Shown here piece after piece: positions 49,563-57,583 of a DNA stretch of 64,000 bases; the stretch's first letter is position 1, and every line of letters begins with the position of its first letter. The notes under the pieces were generated by a model that ran no database searches, was not told where the DNA came from, and saw nothing but the letters and a program-made list of their open reading frames with translations. The stretch comes from Flavobacterium sp. (GTDB lineage Bacteria > Bacteroidota > Bacteroidia > Flavobacteriales > Flavobacteriaceae), in NCBI RefSeq assembly GCF_027484705.1, contig NZ_JAIXSL010000020.1, forward strand, positions 82,172-146,171. Reading direction: 5' to 3'. The translations under genes and the position numbers were made by a program.

Positions 49563-49641
49563 ATTTTTTCTTAAAATAGACGTTAAATTATTTACAAAAA
49601 TAAATCAATATTGTATCTTGCGCTCCTTAATTTCAGCTATA

Positions 49642-50607
49642 ATGAACAAATTTAAGTTTTATTTTTTTCTTTTCTGTTCGGTCTCCATTTTATTTTCATG
49701 CAACAAATCTGACAGCGTTGATGAAGTTCCAGTACGTGATTTCGATGTGCAGTATCAAGATGATATGGATATGATTGAGGACTACCTCAATACGCACTAT
49801 ATCACGCTAGAGAATCAGGAAATAAAAATGAGCAAGATTGACAACGGGCAAACTAAGATGATGGATCTTTTATCCGTGCCAGATGGTTCGTTTCCTCAGT
49901 TAAGAAAAAAAACAGTCGAATACAATGACAAGACTTATCAGATTTATTACATCAAATATCAGGCTGATAATACCAATCCGAATGCTGTAAAACCTTCAAG
50001 AGTAGATGGCGTTCTGGCAGCTTACAGGGGAACCTATCTGAATTATACGACGAAAAAAGTGAATGACGTGTCCGTTACTACATTGAATGCTACACTATTT
50101 GAATACACCCCATTTCCATCTGATTTTTTAACATTAGACAATGCCGTGAGAGGCTGGAGGGAAATTTTTCCGTTTTTTAAAGAAGGAAACAAAACCGTTG
50201 TAGACGGCGAACCTACTTCATACGCTGACTTTGGTTTGGGTGTTGTTTTCATTCCTTCGGGGTTTGCTTATTTTAACGTGGGCAGAACTTCCTCATTAAG
50301 TGGGGTAACGATACCTTCATACTCCCCATTGGTATTCACCTTTAAATTGTATGAAGTAAAAGCCGCAGATCAGGATTCCGATGGCGTTATTTCCAATATA
50401 GAAGATTTGAATCATGATGGTCTTTTCACCAACGATGACACCGATGGTGATGGTGTTCAGAATCTTTATGATTCGGACGATGATGGCGATGGATATTATA
50501 CGTTCTATGAAATTCATAAAAACACCGATGGAACCATTATATTTGAAGACGATGATAATGATGGAATTCCAAATTATCTTGATCCTGATAGACCAGAACA
50601 AAACTAA
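49642..50607 (+). CDS. FKBP-like lipoprotein with thrombospondin type 3 calcium repeats
   Basis: From ATG 49642 the protein has 321 residues: lipobox FSCNKSD, a long linker domain (about 25-130), an FKBP-type peptidyl-prolyl isomerase-like domain (VDGVLAAYRGTYL, AVRGWREIFPFFKEG, YADFGLGVVFIPSGFAYF), and a C-terminal acidic region of calcium repeats (DQDSDGVISNIEDLNHDG, DTDGDGVQNLYDSDDDGDG, DDDNDGIPNYLD). Probably a surface or periplasmic folding factor. The TSP3 repeats on an FKBP domain are an uncommon combination. Monocistronic. Confidence 0.78.
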   Translation: MNKFKFYFFLFCSVSILFSCNKSDSVDEVPVRDFDVQYQDDMDMIEDYLNTHYITLENQEIKMSKIDNGQTKMMDLLSVPDGSFPQLRKKTVEYNDKTYQIYYIKYQADNTNPNAVKPSRVDGVLAAYRGTYLNYTTKKVNDVSVTTLNATLFEYTPFPSDFLTLDNAVRGWREIFPFFKEGNKTVVDGEPTSYADFGLGVVFIPSGFAYFNVGRTSSLSGVTIPSYSPLVFTFKLYEVKAADQDSDGVISNIEDLNHDGLFTNDDTDGDGVQNLYDSDDDGDGYYTFYEIHKNTDGTIIFEDDDNDGIPNYLDPDRPEQN

Positions 50608-50615
50608 TAACCCAT

Positions 50616-50651
50616 AAAAAAAATCCCTTCAGATTATGAAGGGATTTTTTT
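50616..50651. terminator. Bidirectional terminator
   Basis: AAAAAAAATCCCTTC and GAAGGGATTTTTTT, a 14-bp stem with A and T runs for two convergent genes. Confidence 0.85.
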
Positions 50652-50666
50652 ATTTATTGGAGTCTG

Positions 50667-51620
50667 TTATTTTCTTTTCATCACACGCTCCACTGCTTCC
50701 ACAATCGCTTGATGGTTCAGCTTGTATTTCTCCATCAGTTGTTCCGGTGTGCCCGATTCTCCGAAGCTGTCATTCACAGCCACGAATTCCTGCGGCATAG
50801 GACTGTTCAGCGATAAAACCCTGGCGATGCTTTCTCCCAAACCACCAATAATGTTGTGTTCTTCAGCGGTCACGATGCATTTGGTCTTCGACAATGATTT
50901 TAAAATCGCTTCCTCGTCTAAAGGTTTGATCGTATGAATATTGATCACTTCAGCCGAAATCCCTTTTTCTTCAAGCGCTTCCGCAGCGATCAACGCTTCC
51001 CAGACTAAATGCCCGGTAGCGACGATAGTCACATCAGAACCTTCATTAAGCATTACCGCTTTCCCGATTTCAAACTTTCCGTTTTCAGGGGTGAAATTAG
51101 GAACCACCGGTCTTCCGAATCTTAAGTAAACCGGACCGTGATGGTCGGCGATTGCCAAAGTCGCTGCTTTGGTTTGGTTGTAATCGCAAGTATTGATGAC
51201 GGTCATCCCAGGCAACATTTTCATGAGTCCGATATCTTCTAAAATCTGATGCGTCGCACCATCTTCGCCCAACGTCAATCCGGCATGTGATGCACAGATT
51301 TTTACATTCTTATCCGAATAAGCAACCGATTGTCTGATTTGGTCGTAAACCCTTCCTGTAGAGAAGTTCGCAAAAGTGCCCGTAAACGGAATTTTTCCAC
51401 CAATGGTCAAACCTGCTGCGATTCCAATCATATTGGCTTCAGCAATCCCGATCTGGAAAAATCTTTCGGGGTTGTTTTTGATGAATTCGTCTAGTTTTAA
51501 GGATCCGATCAAATCGGCACATAAAGCGACTACATTTTCATTGGTTTTACCGAGTTCGGTCATTCCTGCGCCGAAACCTGAACGCGTATCTTTACTTCCT
51601 GTATTTTCGTATTTTTTCAT
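50667..51620 (-). CDS. Transketolase, C-terminal subunit
   Basis: A 317-residue protein: the pyrimidine-binding domain (SGFGAGMTELGKTNENVVAL, RFFQIGIAEANMIGIAAGL, with the catalytic Glu of the thiamine ring in the IAEAN segment) and the C-terminal transketolase domain (GSDVTIVATGHLVWEALIAA). With the N-terminal protein it makes the TPP enzyme that moves two-carbon units in the pentose phosphate pathway. Split transketolase is common in Bacteroidota and archaea. Confidence 0.92.
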   Translation of the reverse strand: MKKYENTGSKDTRSGFGAGMTELGKTNENVVALCADLIGSLKLDEFIKNNPERFFQIGIAEANMIGIAAGLTIGGKIPFTGTFANFSTGRVYDQIRQSVAYSDKNVKICASHAGLTLGEDGATHQILEDIGLMKMLPGMTVINTCDYNQTKAATLAIADHHGPVYLRFGRPVVPNFTPENGKFEIGKAVMLNEGSDVTIVATGHLVWEALIAAEALEEKGISAEVINIHTIKPLDEEAILKSLSKTKCIVTAEEHNIIGGLGESIARVLSLNSPMPQEFVAVNDSFGESGTPEQLMEKYKLNHQAIVEAVERVMKRK

Positions 51621-51690
51621 TTTTGTTTGCTAAAGGCTACAAGCTATAGGCAATAGGCTTAAAGCATACTGCATATTGCTTAAGGCGTTA

Positions 51691-52539
51691 TTAATAGTCA
51701 CTTTCGGTTTCACAATAATTTTGGGACAAGGCATTTTCGAGTTGCGCATCATTCGGCGCTTTTCCATGCCATGCGTGGCTGTACATCATAAAATCGACGC
51801 CGTTGCCCATTTCTGTATGCAATAGGATGCAGACCGGTTTTCCTTTTCCGGTTCTCGATTTGGCTTCAGTCAGTCCGGCAATGATCGCTTCAATGTTGTT
51901 TCCTTCTTTGACTTCTAATACATCCCAGTCGAAAGCTTCAAATTTGGCGCGGATGCTTCCCATATTTAAAACTTCATCGGTCGTACCGTCAATTTGTTTT
52001 CCGTTAAGGTCAATCGTAGCGATAAGGTTGTCCACTTTTTTTGCTGAAGCATACATGATGGCTTCCCAATTTTGACCTTCTTGCAATTCGCCATCTCCAT
52101 GAAGACTGAACACCAAATGGTTGTCTTTGTTAAGTTTTTTGGCCTGCGCTGCACCAATCGCTACTGACATTCCTTGCCCTAAGGAACCTGAAGCGATTCG
52201 AACGCCAGGTAAACCTTCGTGTGTTGTTGGATGCCCTTGCAAACGCGAATTGATCAGACGGAAAGTCGCCAATTCCGATACTGGAAAGTAACCCGAGCGC
52301 GCCAATACGCTGTAAAAAACCGGTGAAATGTGGCCGTTGGAAAGGAAAAATAAATCTTCCCCGATACCGTCCATGTCGAAACCGGGTTTGCGTTCCATGA
52401 TGTTTTGGTAAAGCACGACCATGAATTCGGCGCAACCCAGCGAACCGCCCGGATGTCCTGAATTGACAGCGTGCACCATGCGAAGAATGTCTCTTCTGAC
52501 TTGTGTTGTTAAATCGTTTAGTTGTTGGATGTTAGCCAT
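51691..52539 (-). CDS. Transketolase, N-terminal subunit
   Basis: From ATG 52539 it has 282 residues with the TPP/Mg2+ site GDGELQEGQNWEAIMYAS (motif GDGx(25-30)N), HAVNSGHPGGSLGCAE and GQGMSVAIGAAQAKKL. An upstream TTG at 52569 is in frame but adds no family sequence. It precedes the C-terminal subunit gene by 70 nt, probably one operon. Confidence 0.92.
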   Translation of the reverse strand: MANIQQLNDLTTQVRRDILRMVHAVNSGHPGGSLGCAEFMVVLYQNIMERKPGFDMDGIGEDLFFLSNGHISPVFYSVLARSGYFPVSELATFRLINSRLQGHPTTHEGLPGVRIASGSLGQGMSVAIGAAQAKKLNKDNHLVFSLHGDGELQEGQNWEAIMYASAKKVDNLIATIDLNGKQIDGTTDEVLNMGSIRAKFEAFDWDVLEVKEGNNIEAIIAGLTEAKSRTGKGKPVCILLHTEMGNGVDFMMYSHAWHGKAPNDAQLENALSQNYCETESDY

Positions 52540-52688
52540 TGTGTGATGGTATAAATTAATTTGCCTCAAAAGTAAATCTTATTTCGGCGTAAGGCAAATC
52601 ATTTTTGGAATAGTTATTAAGGATTTGCGCTGTGAGATTTTCGATTTCAAATCGATTTTTCAACCCACCACCAAACTGCTTGAGATTT

Positions 52689-52716
52689 GCTTCGCCAGTT
52701 CGCTAACGCTCGGGTG
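52689..52716 (+). repeat. 28-nt module, reference copy
   Basis: Contains GCTTCGCCAGTTCGCTAACG and then CTCGGGTG. Other copies: 19422-19449 (26/28), 9691-9718 on the minus strand (24/28) and 52861-52888 (20/28). Confidence 0.7.
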
Positions 52717-52718
52717 AG

Positions 52719-52754
52719 ATTAAGAGGAGAATGTTCAGTGGACATTCGGTTTTT
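52719..52754 (+). repeat. 36-nt palindromic repeat family C, copy 2
   Basis: Inverse of 9821-9856 with 34 of 36 matches. The hairpin is GAATGTTC-AGT-GGACATTC with one G-T pair. It directly follows the 28-nt module. Confidence 0.7.
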
Positions 52755-52810
52755 TCTGTTGTACTTCAGGTATTTAGGATGTTCAATCATAGACTGCAAG
52801 TACAATCGGT

Positions 52811-52934
52811 TCGAGAGCCGCGTGAGGGATAGTAGCGGAAATCTTTTTTTGCCAGTGTTTATTTCGTCAGTTCACTATGGTTCGGATGGCAAAAAAAATT
52901 GGGAGCGAATAGCCCGACCCTTGTGGTCACGCCG
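52811..52934. repeat. Dispersed repeat family B, copy 2 (long form)
   Basis: Outer arms GCGTGA (52820-52825) and TCACGC (52927-52932) enclose an 11-bp hairpin TTTTTTTGCCA (52844-52854) with TGGCAAAAAAA (52887-52897). Its loop carries the 28-nt module copy at 52861-52888. GGGATAG and ATAGCCCGACCC match copy 1. The 52540-53111 gap holds only these repeats and the tgt promoter; I see no gene. Confidence 0.72.
52861..52888 (+). repeat. 28-nt module, diverged copy inside family B
   Basis: 20 of 28 positions match 52689-52716. It fills the hairpin loop of the family B element. Confidence 0.55.
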
Positions 52935-52995
52935 TAAAATCATAAATCAACGCTAAATTTCCAAATATTCAAATTTTCAAATCCTCAAATTAAAC

Positions 52996-53003
52996 TATCT
53001 TTG
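52996..53003 (+). promoter_or_regulatory. Probable -7 element for tgt
   Basis: TATCTTTG matches TAnnTTTG; the leader to ATG 53112 is about 100 nt. Confidence 0.5.
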
Positions 53004-53111
53004 CCGACTGAAAAATGCCTTATGAAATGAGCCTGACCTAAGTTTGTCTTAAAAAACTTACTCACTCTAGGCGAATTACATCTGACATATGAAAAAAAAT
53101 AAAAACTGCAG

Positions 53112-54242
53112 ATGAAATTTGATTTATTACAAAAAGACCCGCAATCGAAAGCCCGTGCCGGAACCATCACCACCGACCACGGCGTAATCGAAACCCCGAT
53201 ATTCATGCCCGTGGGCACCGTAGCTTCGGTCAAAGGCGTGCACCAACGCGAACTCAAAGAAGAGATTAATCCCGATATTATTTTAGGAAATACCTACCAT
53301 TTATACCTGCGTCCGCAAACCGAGATTCTCGAAAAAGCGGGCGGCTTGCACAAATTCATGAACTGGGGTAGAAATATCCTGACTGATTCTGGCGGTTATC
53401 AAGTCTATTCGCTTTCGGCCAATAGAAAAATTAAGGAAGAAGGCGTCAAGTTCAAATCGCATATTGACGGATCGTATCATGTCTTTACGCCCGAAAATGT
53501 GATGGAAATCCAGCGCACCATCGGAGCCGACATCATCATGGCTTTTGATGAATGTACGCCTTACCCTTGCGATTACCGTTATGCGCAACGCTCGATGCAC
53601 ATGACGCACCGCTGGCTCAACCGCTGCATCAACCATCTCGAAAAATTGCCTTTCAAATATGGTTACGAACAAACGTTTTTTCCGATTGTTCAGGGAAGTA
53701 CTTATAAAGATTTACGCATGCAATCGGCAGAATATATCGCGAACGCCGGACAACAAGGAAACGCGATTGGGGGCTTATCGGTCGGAGAACCTGCTGAAGA
53801 AATGTATGCGATGACCGAAATCGTCTGCGATATTTTGCCCGAAGACAAACCGCGTTATCTGATGGGCGTCGGGACACCCATCAATATTTTGGAGAATATT
53901 GCGTTAGGAGTGGATATGTTTGATTGCGTGATGCCGACCAGAAACGCCAGAAACGGGATGTTGTTCACTTCGAAGGGTACCATCAACATCAAGAACAAAA
54001 AGTGGGAAGATGATTTTTCACCGCTCGATGAAATGGGACACACCTTTGTCGATACCGAATATACCAAGGCTTATTTGCGCCACTTGTTTGCTGCGAATGA
54101 ATATCTTGGAAAACAAATCGCTACGATTCATAACTTAGGTTTCTATATGTGGTTGGTTCGTGAAGCAAGAAAACATATCTTAGCCGGAGATTTCAGACCC
54201 TGGAAAGAAATGATGGTCAAACAGATGAGCCAACGTTTGTAG
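53112..54242 (+). CDS. tgt: tRNA-guanine transglycosylase
   Basis: A 376-residue TIM-barrel enzyme with TDSGGYQVYSL (active-site Asp) and GVDMFDCVMPTRNARNG (nucleophile Asp and tRNA-binding loop), plus GGLSVGEP. It replaces guanine 34 by preQ1 in tRNAs with GUN anticodons. The bacterial zinc site CxCxxC before AYLRHL is absent: the segment reads LDEMGHTFVDTEYTKAYLRHL, and only the later His in ATIHNL remains. It is followed by an LptF/G gene 88 nt downstream. Confidence 0.94.
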   Translation: MKFDLLQKDPQSKARAGTITTDHGVIETPIFMPVGTVASVKGVHQRELKEEINPDIILGNTYHLYLRPQTEILEKAGGLHKFMNWGRNILTDSGGYQVYSLSANRKIKEEGVKFKSHIDGSYHVFTPENVMEIQRTIGADIIMAFDECTPYPCDYRYAQRSMHMTHRWLNRCINHLEKLPFKYGYEQTFFPIVQGSTYKDLRMQSAEYIANAGQQGNAIGGLSVGEPAEEMYAMTEIVCDILPEDKPRYLMGVGTPINILENIALGVDMFDCVMPTRNARNGMLFTSKGTINIKNKKWEDDFSPLDEMGHTFVDTEYTKAYLRHLFAANEYLGKQIATIHNLGFYMWLVREARKHILAGDFRPWKEMMVKQMSQRL

Positions 54243-54257
54243 TTGATTTGATTATTT

Positions 54258-54326
54258 GTGGATTTGGTTATTTGTAACCCAACCCCGAATTACCAGATAA
54301 CCGAATAACCGAATAACCGAATCCAC
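54258..54326. repeat. Long inverted repeat between tgt and the LptF/G gene, with 8-nt tandem units
   Basis: GTGGATTTGGTTATTT (54258-54273) can pair with GAATAACCGAATCCAC (54311-54326), 16 bp with two G-T pairs. The right side also holds three tandem AACCGAAT-type units (54298-54322). It could act as an mRNA hairpin 4 nt before the ATG. Confidence 0.6.
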
Positions 54327-54330
54327 ATTT

Positions 54331-55416
54331 ATGCTGACAATAATAGACAAATACATCCTCAAAAGATACCTCGCCACGTTTTCGGTGATGCTGTTGATGT
54401 TTATCCCTATCGGGATTGTCATTGATGTTTCCGAGAAAGTCAACCGTATGATTGAGAACAAAGTACCGTTTCTCGATATTGCGAGATATTACGTTGATTT
54501 CACCATCTATTTTGCGAATTTATTGTTTCCGATATTCTTGTTTTTATCGGTCATCTGGTTTACTTCAAAACTCGCGAACAACACCGAGATCATTGCGATT
54601 TTGAGTTCGGGAATTTCATTCACCCGTTTTTTAAGGCCTTACATTATAGGCGCTACCATCGTTTCTTTAACTTCCTTGCTGATGGGATTTTTTCTAGTTC
54701 CTAAAGCCAGCGAAGGATTTAAAAATTTCCGTTATACTTACCTGATCGGAAACGGACGCGAGGAAATGCGCGACAATACGGATGTTTACAGACAAATCAG
54801 CGACGACGAATTCATCTACGTCAGCAACTTCAATACGCTGTCGCAAACCGCTTTCAATTTTACGCTCGAAAAATTTAAAGGCGACCAACTCGAATACAAA
54901 ATCTCTGCGAACCGCATCCGCTGGAACGCCCAGAACAAAAATTACGAGATGTACGGCTATGTCAAAAGAACCGTGGGACCGCTCGACGATGTCATTGAAA
55001 AAGCCGATATGAAAACGGCGAATTTCAGTTTCGAACTCGAAGATCTGACGCCGACGGTTTATGTTGCAGAAACCCTGTCTTTCTTCGAACTCAACAGCTT
55101 CATCGAAAAAGAACGTAAAAGAGGTTCTTCAAATATCAATACGTATTTGGTGGTTTTATATAAAAAATACAGCATTCCGGTTTCGGCTTTCATCCTAACG
55201 ATTATTGCCGTTGCGGTTTCTTCGATGAAACGCCGCGGTGGCATGGGAATGAATTTAGCGTTCGGAATCCTGATTGCCTTCTCCTTTGTCTTTTTCGACA
55301 AAATATTTGGAGTCCTGGCCGAAAAATCGAGCATGCCGCCGATGATTGCCGTCTGGATTCCCAATGTCATTTTCGGAATTTTAGCCATTTACCTTTTGCG
55401 TCGTGCTAAGCGATAA
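54331..55416 (+). CDS. LptF/LptG family permease (YjgP/YjgQ)
   Basis: A 361-residue protein with membrane helices near the N-terminus (ATFSVMLLMFIPIGIVIDV and YFANLLFPIFLFLSVIWF) and three at the C-terminus (FILTIIAVAVSS, MNLAFGILIAFSFVFFDKIFG, WIPNVIFGILAIYLL), with a periplasmic beta-jellyroll between (about residues 130-265). It is part of the LptBFG transporter that extracts LPS from the inner membrane. It overlaps the EamA gene by 14 nt. Confidence 0.9.
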   Translation: MLTIIDKYILKRYLATFSVMLLMFIPIGIVIDVSEKVNRMIENKVPFLDIARYYVDFTIYFANLLFPIFLFLSVIWFTSKLANNTEIIAILSSGISFTRFLRPYIIGATIVSLTSLLMGFFLVPKASEGFKNFRYTYLIGNGREEMRDNTDVYRQISDDEFIYVSNFNTLSQTAFNFTLEKFKGDQLEYKISANRIRWNAQNKNYEMYGYVKRTVGPLDDVIEKADMKTANFSFELEDLTPTVYVAETLSFFELNSFIEKERKRGSSNINTYLVVLYKKYSIPVSAFILTIIAVAVSSMKRRGGMGMNLAFGILIAFSFVFFDKIFGVLAEKSSMPPMIAVWIPNVIFGILAIYLLRRAKR

Positions 55417-56284
55417 CGTCAAAAGTTATTTGCACCTGCATCTCATCGTTTTCGTTTGGGGGTTTACCGCCGTACTCGGTGCGCTGATTTCACTCGACGC
55501 CATGCCGCTGGTTTGGTATCGTATGGGACTTGCGGTGATTTTTATCCTGATCTACATCTGGTATCAAAAAATCCCAATCCGGCTGCCTAAAAAAATCCTG
55601 TTCCAGTTGCTGATGGCCGGAATTATTATTGCTTTGCATTGGTTTACGTTTTTCAGGGCGATTAAAGTTTCGAATGTTTCGGTCACTTTAGCCTGCCTTT
55701 CCACAGGCGCCTTTTTTACTTCATTCCTCGAACCGATCTGGCTCAAAAGAAAAATCATTTGGTACGAGGTTTTTTTCGGCGTCATTGTCGTGATTGGGCT
55801 CAGCATCATTTTCAGGGTCGAAAGCCGATACATCGAAGGCATTCTGCTCGCGCTTAGTTGTGCTTTTCTCTCGGCATTATTTTCAGTCATCAATAGCAAA
55901 TTCGCCAAAACCTATAACCCGGCGGTAATTTCATTCTATGAGATTTTAGGCGGCGTTTTGTTCTTCACGGTTTTATTGTTGGCCACCCAAAGTTTCGATG
56001 CCAAATTCTTCCAAATCAGCGCCAAAGACTGGATGTATCTCGCGATTTTGAGTTCGGTCTGCACGGCCTACGCGTTCATCGCCTCGGTCAAAGTCATGAA
56101 GTTTCTAAGCCCGTACACCGTCATGCTCACGATCAATCTCGAACCCATCTACGGCATCATCCTCGCAGTCATCGTGTTTCAGGAAAAGGAAAAAATGAGT
56201 ACGGAATTCTACATCGGCGCACTAATTATTTTATCAACTGTGATCCTCAACGGCATTGTAAAATATGCCAAGTCAAAGAGTTAG
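55403..56284 (+). CDS. EamA family (drug/metabolite) transporter
   Basis: A 293-residue protein with ten membrane helices in two repeats (LHLIVFVWGFTAVLGALIS, and after residue 150 ALSCAFLSALFSVINSKFAK). EamA motifs include LYIWYQKIPIRLPKKI-like loop and AFIASVKVMKFLSPY with a late LEPIYGIILAVIVFQE. It starts with GTG 55403, inside the LptF/G gene. Substrate unknown; overlap suggests coupled translation. Confidence 0.85.
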   Translation: MLSDNVKSYLHLHLIVFVWGFTAVLGALISLDAMPLVWYRMGLAVIFILIYIWYQKIPIRLPKKILFQLLMAGIIIALHWFTFFRAIKVSNVSVTLACLSTGAFFTSFLEPIWLKRKIIWYEVFFGVIVVIGLSIIFRVESRYIEGILLALSCAFLSALFSVINSKFAKTYNPAVISFYEILGGVLFFTVLLLATQSFDAKFFQISAKDWMYLAILSSVCTAYAFIASVKVMKFLSPYTVMLTINLEPIYGIILAVIVFQEKEKMSTEFYIGALIILSTVILNGIVKYAKSKS

Positions 56285-56290
56285 TTTTTT

Positions 56291-56374
56291 AGGAGCTATT
56301 TCCCGCTTTACATTCCCAATCTTTGTTGCCGAACAACGGCATCAAAGGATTTCCATTACAATCGGGGCTAGGGC
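56291..56374. repeat. Dispersed repeat family A, copy 3
   Basis: It opens AGGAGCTATTTCCCGCTT and ends ACAATCGGGGCTAGGGC. The centre is a hairpin TCTTTGTTGCCG (56320-56331) with CGGCATCAAAGGA (56338-56350) around AACAA. It starts 5 nt after the EamA stop region. Confidence 0.72.
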
Positions 56375-56439
56375 AGTTTTCCAACCAAGATGTTTACAAT
56401 TTTAAAGCAAAAATTTCTTTCCTTACTAAGATTATATTT

Positions 56440-56447
56440 TATCTTTG
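56440..56447 (+). promoter_or_regulatory. Probable -7 element for accA
   Basis: TATCTTTG matches TAnnTTTG, 34 nt before the accA ATG. Confidence 0.55.
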
Positions 56448-56481
56448 TCGACCTAACAATATATAAAAACGCACAAATCCT

Positions 56482-57435
56482 ATGGAATATTTAGATTTTG
56501 AGCTTCCTATAAAAGAACTAGAAGAACAGTTGGACAAATGCCAAATCATCGGCGCCGAATCCAATGTAGATGTGACTGCAACCTGCAAACAGATCGAGAA
56601 AAAACTAGAAGAAACCAAACGCAAAATATACAAAAACCTCACAGCCTGGCAACGCGTACAATTGTCGCGTCACCCGAACAGGCCATACACGCTAGAGCAT
56701 ATCACGAACCTGACTAAAGGAACGTTCCTCGAAATGTTTGGTGACCGAAATTTCAAAGACGACAAAGCCATGGTCGGCGGTTTGGGCAAAATAGAAGGAC
56801 AATCGTTCATGCTCATCGGCCAGCAAAAAGGAATCAACACCAAAATGCGCCAACTGCGTAATTTCGGTATGGCAAACCCTGAAGGTTACAGAAAGGCATT
56901 GCGTCTGATGAAAATGGCTGAGAAATTCGGCATTCCTGTGGTCACTTTTATCGACACACCAGGTGCTTATCCGGGTTTGGAAGCTGAAGAGCGCGGACAA
57001 GGAGAAGCGATTGCGAGAAACATTTTCGAAATGTCAAGACTCAAAGTGCCAATCATTTGCATTATCGTAGGCGAAGGCGCTTCAGGCGGTGCGCTAGGAA
57101 TCGGTGTCGGTGATCGCGTATTGATGATGGAAAACACTTGGTATTCGGTAATTTCACCGGAATCTTGTTCCTCGATTTTATGGAAAAGCTGGGAATACAA
57201 AGAGCAGGCGGCGGAAGCCTTAAAACTGACGTCAGCTGATATGAAAAGACAAAAACTCGTAGACGATATTATCCCGGAACCATTAGGCGGGGCGCATTAC
57301 GACAAGGCAACGACGTTCAAAACTGTTGAGCAATATATCATGAAAGCCTACAACGAACTCAAAGATTTATCAACAACAGAATTGGTCGCGCAGCGCATGG
57401 ATAAATACAGCAAAATGGGCGAGTACAAAGAGTAA
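56482..57435 (+). CDS. accA: Acetyl-CoA carboxylase carboxyltransferase, alpha subunit
   Basis: A 317-residue protein of the crotonase/carboxyltransferase fold. [18 protein letters not shown] opens the chain; key parts are [17 protein letters not shown] [56 protein letters not shown] and [20 protein letters not shown]. It transfers carboxyl from biotin to acetyl-CoA together with AccD. Good length for AccA; single gene between promoter and terminator. Confidence 0.95.
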   Translation: MEYLDFELPIKELEEQLDKCQIIGAESNVDVTATCKQIEKKLEETKRKIYKNLTAWQRVQLSRHPNRPYTLEHITNLTKGTFLEMFGDRNFKDDKAMVGGLGKIEGQSFMLIGQQKGINTKMRQLRNFGMANPEGYRKALRLMKMAEKFGIPVVTFIDTPGAYPGLEAEERGQGEAIARNIFEMSRLKVPIICIIVGEGASGGALGIGVGDRVLMMENTWYSVISPESCSSILWKSWEYKEQAAEALKLTSADMKRQKLVDDIIPEPLGGAHYDKATTFKTVEQYIMKAYNELKDLSTTELVAQRMDKYSKMGEYKE

Positions 57436-57462
57436 AGCGTAAAATCTTACATTTTATGATAC

Positions 57463-57493
57463 AATCCGAAGTCCAATGATTTCGGATTTTTTT
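57463..57493 (+). terminator. Rho-independent terminator after accA
   Basis: AATCCGAA and TTCGGATT arms with seven T residues. Confidence 0.75.
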
Positions 57494-57583
57494 ATCGTTA
57501 TAAACAAATACAAAATTTTATTAACAAGAATTCCGTTATAACTCTGACCCGAAAATTTTTATTTTTTAGTCTACATTCGCAAC

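Noticed and set aside
54298..54322. Tandem 8-nt units as a microsatellite array or CRISPR
   Set aside because: Only three units without spacers; better described as part of a hairpin.
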